Positions 62,301 to 64,000 of a stretch of DNA of 64,000 bases are shown in pieces. A program made the translations under genes and the position numbers. The notes beneath the pieces are model-generated. The model made no database searches. It was not told where the DNA came from and saw only the letters and a program-made list of their open reading frames with translations. Position 1 is the first letter of the stretch. Each line of letters starts with the position of its first letter. Source of the DNA: Chlorohelix sp037138995 (GTDB taxonomy: Bacteria; Chloroflexota; Chloroflexia; Chloroheliales; Chloroheliaceae); the NCBI RefSeq assembly GCF_037138995.1, contig NZ_JBAXHI010000013.1, forward strand, positions 32,663 to 96,662, given 5' to 3'.

Positions 62301-64000
62301 GCGTTAAGATAGGCACAGTTTTCACCACCAGCCTAGCTATATCAATTACCGATACTTTTAATAACCCCGTGCCAAGCACAGGTGTAACATTCGCTGCGCC
62401 TTCAAGCGGTACAAGTGGTACCTTCGCAAGCACCAACACCTATACTGCTACCGCCACAACCGGAGTTAATGGAGTGGCAACCGCATCGGCATATACAGCC
62501 AACACTATAGCGGGGAATAACTATGCCGTAAATATCAAAGTGACAAGTTTCCCGGCTGTAAATACGAATTTCACTTTAAGTAATTTGAAAGGCGACCCCA
62601 ATAAATTAACTATTACGGGCGGCAACGAGCAAAGCGCCAGTGTTGATAATGGATTCAGCAATAATCTCAAAGCCACCTTGACCGATATAGGTAATAACAC
62701 CCTTGATGGTTATCAGGTTACATTTACTGCAAGTGGGGTTAGCGCGAATGCTATCTTTACTGCCACTACCAGCAACATTACGGTTGTAAGCAGCAGTGGA
62801 GGGGGTTTAGTAGATTCGGGTGGATTCAAAGCAAATACCACTTCTGGAAGTTATACTGTCCAAGCGGCGGTAAACGGCTTCTCGGCGGTGACAGCTACCT
62901 ACAACCTGAATAATTTAGCCGGAGACCCTGCCAATATCGCTATAAGTAATGGCAATTCCCAAAGTGTAAAGGTTAAAAATGTTTTCGGTACAAATCTAGA
63001 AGTTACCGTAACTGATTCGCATAGCAACCCGGTGAGCGGTACTGTGATAATCTTTGCTGCGCCCCAGTACAATCCGCCAACCGTTCCAAGTGGGAAATTC
63101 TCAAGCAGTAATAGCTATACCTCTACTGTAACCACTAATTCCAGTGGGGTAGCTACAGCTTCCGCGCTCACCGCTAATAAAACGGCAGGTGCTTTTTCTG
63201 TTACTGCCAGCCTTAGCGGTTTCCCATCCGTAACACCCGCTACTTTCAATCTTACCAATAATACCGATAATCCGGCAGCGCTTATAATAACAAATGGTGA
63301 TGGACAAAACGCTGTTGTCAATAATAATTTTGCCAATAGCCTAATTGTCCGAGTTGAAGATTCCGGTCAAAACACATTGAATGGCTATACCGTCTTATTT
63401 ACTTCAACCGTTTCCACCAGTCCGGGGGTGGTATTCGACAGCACAGCTTCTTATACCACTTCGGTGATTTCGCTGGCAGGAGGTATAGCTGATTCAGGTG
63501 GGTTAAAAGCAAATACAACTGCCGGAGCAAATTATTCGGTAAAGGCAACGGTGCAAGGCTTCCCCGCGGCAACAGTCAATTTCACGCTAACCAATAATCC
63601 GGGTACGCCTAATTCGATAGGAGCCGACTCAGGTGTGGCATTATCCCAAGCCATTACCGTTAATACTGCCTATGCGCCGCTAAAGGTGTTGGTAAAAGAT
63701 AGCTACGGCAATCCTGTATCATCCGGTTACGATGTCACTTTCACAGCCCCATCTACCGGAGCAAGCGGAGCTTTTTCCAGCGGTAACTCTATAACGGTGC
63801 AAACCAATTCCAGCGGTGTTGCAAATCCCGGTACTTTCACTGCTAATACCGGAGCAGGCGCATTTACAGTCTCGGTAGCAGTTAGCGGCGCTACCAACTT
63901 GAATTTCTCAATGACCAATAATCCGGGTGTGCCTAATTCGATTGAAGCCGACTCAGGTGTGGCATTATCCCAAGCCATTACCGTTAATACTGCCTATGCG
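56315..64000 (+). CDS. Giant membrane-anchored C39-like peptidase / Ig-repeat surface protein (3' truncated by window)
   Basis: At least 2562 residues, open to the window edge. The order is: cytoplasmic Ig-like domains (1-235); a membrane helix (about 240-263) preceded by WLKRRW, so N-in/C-out; a beta-propeller-like fragment (VSPDGRRLVYATARN); and a Thr-rich linker. Then comes a C39-like peptidase with Cys588 (GDYGCAIT), His676 (GNHFLVV) and Asp695 (VVDPWDG). An Ig-like domain (YRATDGAGN), a Pro/Thr linker, three domains with paired cysteines (CVSADESIC, CSSVDESVC, CFDTSENIC) and about eleven Big_1-type repeats follow. The ATG lies 20 bp after the regulator stop; its ribosome site is weak. 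Probably a cell-surface adhesin or processing protease; substrate unknown. Confidence 0.75.
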   Translation, partial: MLKYTITSEVVELAPGQSADVTLTLSNQSEIIDQFALYLQPLSTPEAAGLYPEWVVFNPTNFSLRPSQASHNPSEGEDQQTITIKLTLSEGITAGAYHGQIIIQARSGSDNSLLIPFRLVVSKVEKQIFELQLAERISRRRGEVYRVFLANQGNAPALYSLYAEDTEDACRYDLAPGEVYLDQNQEAHITLKVRPRERNWTKDPVRHDFVINLDGYTEKLQGNFTQKCALPPVLWLKRRWVMMVAAFVILFGLLIAGLFFLFSNFTPALAVACGPSSLRHVNLITNNGNTAIFVSGRAGIDPLTPVRTESASILPGIFEPLVSVSPDGRRLVYATARNLAMDDTNLWILDLDTRKPTLLVNIPSGFWPTAPVWSSDGETLVYVKRKKPVKSDTTVATTTSATTTTATTTTAGTTPSPSPDVGANDPLRLEMYFIGIKAGSKETFLSSPQNFDPALFYGNEQPVLCWTTNNSSILIRPKAGEQTVLKNQQVEISFPEGKVVQRPRPGFNLPTPKIPNLTPPKIGANIQSDTGLAANRFLPMFSNSLAQLPANQSNNSCPVINPFSMNDPRWADVPLRVGITSKVGDYGCAITAAAILLNQYLNQLGSTSIQPDALIDCLRDNTSPLTITGWAFIGQNCSDMRLQLRGRADFSWNELDSILQRGPAIVGMLGGPTGNHFLVVTSGSGGDARNYNVVDPWDGSTYKNLQNFLSFGYRPKWLLSYEGQGFFCGENTINQEPSPLSIESSGIQDGKMYRQDVNFKFAITGKTLTTTLTAIVKIRDPRTPPSDSSVVNLPEGQQIPFRQDGNYVISIQAKNPSNPPVEVNRNIFFTVDNTSPEIKARILTGADPKTNKYSGPVTLQLDATDALSGISSIEYQVDGSPWRSYTSDTTTNSITVKDKGEHVVNYRATDGAGNLSSVGAATFTIEPPINREAPAAAGIGGNQTTTGGNNSGGAVPTTKAPVTTAPINTTRAVTPIVATPTVKATPTVAQPITTALPTATPLPTATSLPIIIIPTSVVARTTGLLAIDNAQLTFGPGISSLNIKLSNTGSGSLNWTVSPGISASLLKFGNNSGALLSGTASILSVSLASTTLPFQAQSTSFQIVSDGGNKTVTVVINPQPLPTAVFSSPITGTVLGLDTPITLTINTNQSTATPNHAVLIATYVTAAGLPPADVTLTARPATSNSFSINWDTTTIIPQAAIKLRGKFCVSADESICTDIPEVTNLNIPLGGSISTPTDASILSSSAIISVTATGRANHAKLKIVFQDDLSEVVIPSPPASNNNWSVTWNTLSIRPERVFNLKGLICSSVDESVCVNMPDVLNLRTRMSATVTTSQNLTSNKVLPTTINVTIGSPTDNIEHVSLYATFGSGAPTLISNNIRGTSWQGSWNTTAISAQTGIILDVKACFDTSENICTPLASFPNLMVQAGPPSIIKIIAGSGQSAVTGSSFAQPFKIQVTDANKNPLPQVGVIFTAPDPLAGPSILFGTAFTSNTFSAVTDVGGFVTTSLFVANNNTGNGYTVNVSVSGTSLTANLLLNNLLPNSTPIQPNAGSGQSAIVQTNFGVPLQATVVDATNLPVQNITVTFMVQSNGAGAIFPSTASTSATAITDINGVAIAPALKATCTPGAFTVNAFASGPYVPATFSLTNLQGAPSSLQISAGNNISATVTTAFTPSFAVQVRDICNNNLDGQDITFTAPSSGASGTFANGTNTTTVKSANGGIAAATNFIANTTAGNNYQVSAVVASNTAISTTFTISNIPGQAATITPINGNGQNAKIFTAFPNQLSARVKDAQGNLLITGTVTFAAPSSGASGKFSTTNNNVATAIIDASGVVTAPVFTANGTASLGAYQVSATIGSATNVFSLTNLPGDPNSLVVLAVTGGSGQNAAVNTNYTSHLTATLKDVGGNTLDGYNITFTAPSSGSSIVFSSNTYTHSVTSAGGGVVDSGAITAGKIAASNFIVLASVDLFPSVTASYTLTNNPGNPAVITIMAGDNQSVKIGTVFTTSLAISITDTFNNPVPSTGVTFAAPSSGTSGTFASTNTYTATATTGVNGVATASAYTANTIAGNNYAVNIKVTSFPAVNTNFTLSNLKGDPNKLTITGGNEQSASVDNGFSNNLKATLTDIGNNTLDGYQVTFTASGVSANAIFTATTSNITVVSSSGGGLVDSGGFKANTTSGSYTVQAAVNGFSAVTATYNLNNLAGDPANIAISNGNSQSVKVKNVFGTNLEVTVTDSHSNPVSGTVIIFAAPQYNPPTVPSGKFSSSNSYTSTVTTNSSGVATASALTANKTAGAFSVTASLSGFPSVTPATFNLTNNTDNPAALIITNGDGQNAVVNNNFANSLIVRVEDSGQNTLNGYTVLFTSTVSTSPGVVFDSTASYTTSVISLAGGIADSGGLKANTTAGANYSVKATVQGFPAATVNFTLTNNPGTPNSIGADSGVALSQAITVNTAYAPLKVLVKDSYGNPVSSGYDVTFTAPSTGASGAFSSGNSITVQTNSSGVANPGTFTANTGAGAFTVSVAVSGATNLNFSMTNNPGVPNSIEADSGVALSQAITVNTAYA
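60595..64000 (+). repeat. Tandem Big_1-type Ig-like repeats (coding)
   Basis: About eleven repeats of 105-115 codons run through the end of the giant gene. Each begins near G-x-x-Q-(S/N)-A-x-V and contains (V/I)TF-(T/A)-AP-SSGASG. Starting points are near 60625, 60968, 61288, 61621, 61960, 62288, 62620, 62950, 63297, 63630 and 63955. They continue past the window edge. Confidence 0.8.
63591..64000 (+). repeat. Near-identical 324-bp tandem unit at window edge
   Basis: Bases 63591-63676 recur at 63915-64000 with only about five differences, a period of exactly 324 bp (108 codons). The shared part includes a 54-base identical run starting at 63623 and 63947. This marks a recent duplication within the Big_1 repeat array and continues beyond the window. 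Confidence 0.85.

Noticed and set aside
59029..63978. Several reverse-strand open frames of 60-190 codons
   Set aside because: They are low-complexity mirror images of the Thr/Ala/Asn-rich repeat gene and have no family-like motifs or ribosome sites.
60595..64000. CRISPR array or noncoding satellite
   Set aside because: The period is over 300 bp, units are diverged, and one frame stays open throughout with conserved protein motifs.

Overview
The window most likely comes from a bacteriochlorophyll-making member of the Chloroflexota. The main evidence is a magnesium-chelatase H subunit (bchH) at the left edge, supported by the general gene repertoire: a shikimate kinase/dehydroquinate synthase fusion, an archaeal-type glycogen debranching enzyme, a group 3b hydrogenase, a BTAD-family regulator and large Ig-repeat surface proteins. 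By eye the base composition is moderate, lower than in Chloroflexus or Roseiflexus; I did not compute it. The taxonomic call is inference. No rRNA, tRNA, insertion sequence, integrase or CRISPR array was seen.

Layout, 1-27.9 kb: mostly housekeeping and metabolic genes. In order they are bchH (5' truncated by the window edge), a single-domain rhodanese, an orphan Phd-type antitoxin, a probably self-regulating HTH protein, a glycogen debranching enzyme, a GT-C-like membrane protein followed by lysA, the aroK-aroB fusion, and a leftward block (SRPBCC protein, WD40 lipoprotein, MBL-fold hydrolase, arginase, ketopantoate reductase, CDF metal transporter). Next come a DEAD-box helicase with a long leader, an orphan receiver domain, a five-gene operon for a cytoplasmic NADP-linked group 3b [NiFe] hydrogenase (hydB, a cyclic-nucleotide-binding protein, hydG, hydD, hydA), and an MFS transporter.

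Layout, 27.9-52.5 kb: the accessory centrepiece is a contractile injection system of the eCIS type (Afp/PVC/MAC family), encoded leftward as one dense operon. In transcription order it encodes a small conserved protein, an AAA+ ATPase, a DUF4157 'eCIS core' protein, a DUF4255 (Pvc16-like) terminator protein, sheath, tube 1, and a lambda-G-like small protein extended by a -1 frameshift into a DUF6760 domain. It continues with tube 2, a 1228-residue disordered protein, a LysM hub protein, a VgrG-like spike, a PAAR tip, gp25, baseplate J, a YbjN-fold protein, tail protein I, and a fibre/DUF4159 fusion. There are no capsid, portal, terminase or T6SS membrane-complex genes. Downstream, with its own promoter, lies a 1778-residue protein with two catalytically dead CHAT domains, many TPR-like repeats and a C-terminal membrane anchor.

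Layout, 52.5-64 kb: divergent from the eCIS operon and sharing its control region is a rightward set. It encodes a membrane protein with cytoplasmic Ig-like domains, an AfsR/SARP-like BTAD-ATPase regulator, and a giant protein open to the window edge. The giant has cytoplasmic Ig-like domains, one membrane helix, a C39-like cysteine peptidase domain and about eleven Big_1-like repeats.

The strongest new observation is a textbook programmed -1 ribosomal frameshift in the eCIS operon. A G-GGG-GGA heptamer sits directly before a stop codon, followed after 5 nt by a 12-bp hairpin, and the DUF6760 domain has no start codon of its own. A second theme is the pairing of a seemingly toxin-less eCIS with membrane-anchored neighbours (pseudo-CHAT/TPR and Ig-like/C39). 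This suggests, as inference only, a particle that docks at or signals to the producer's own membrane.
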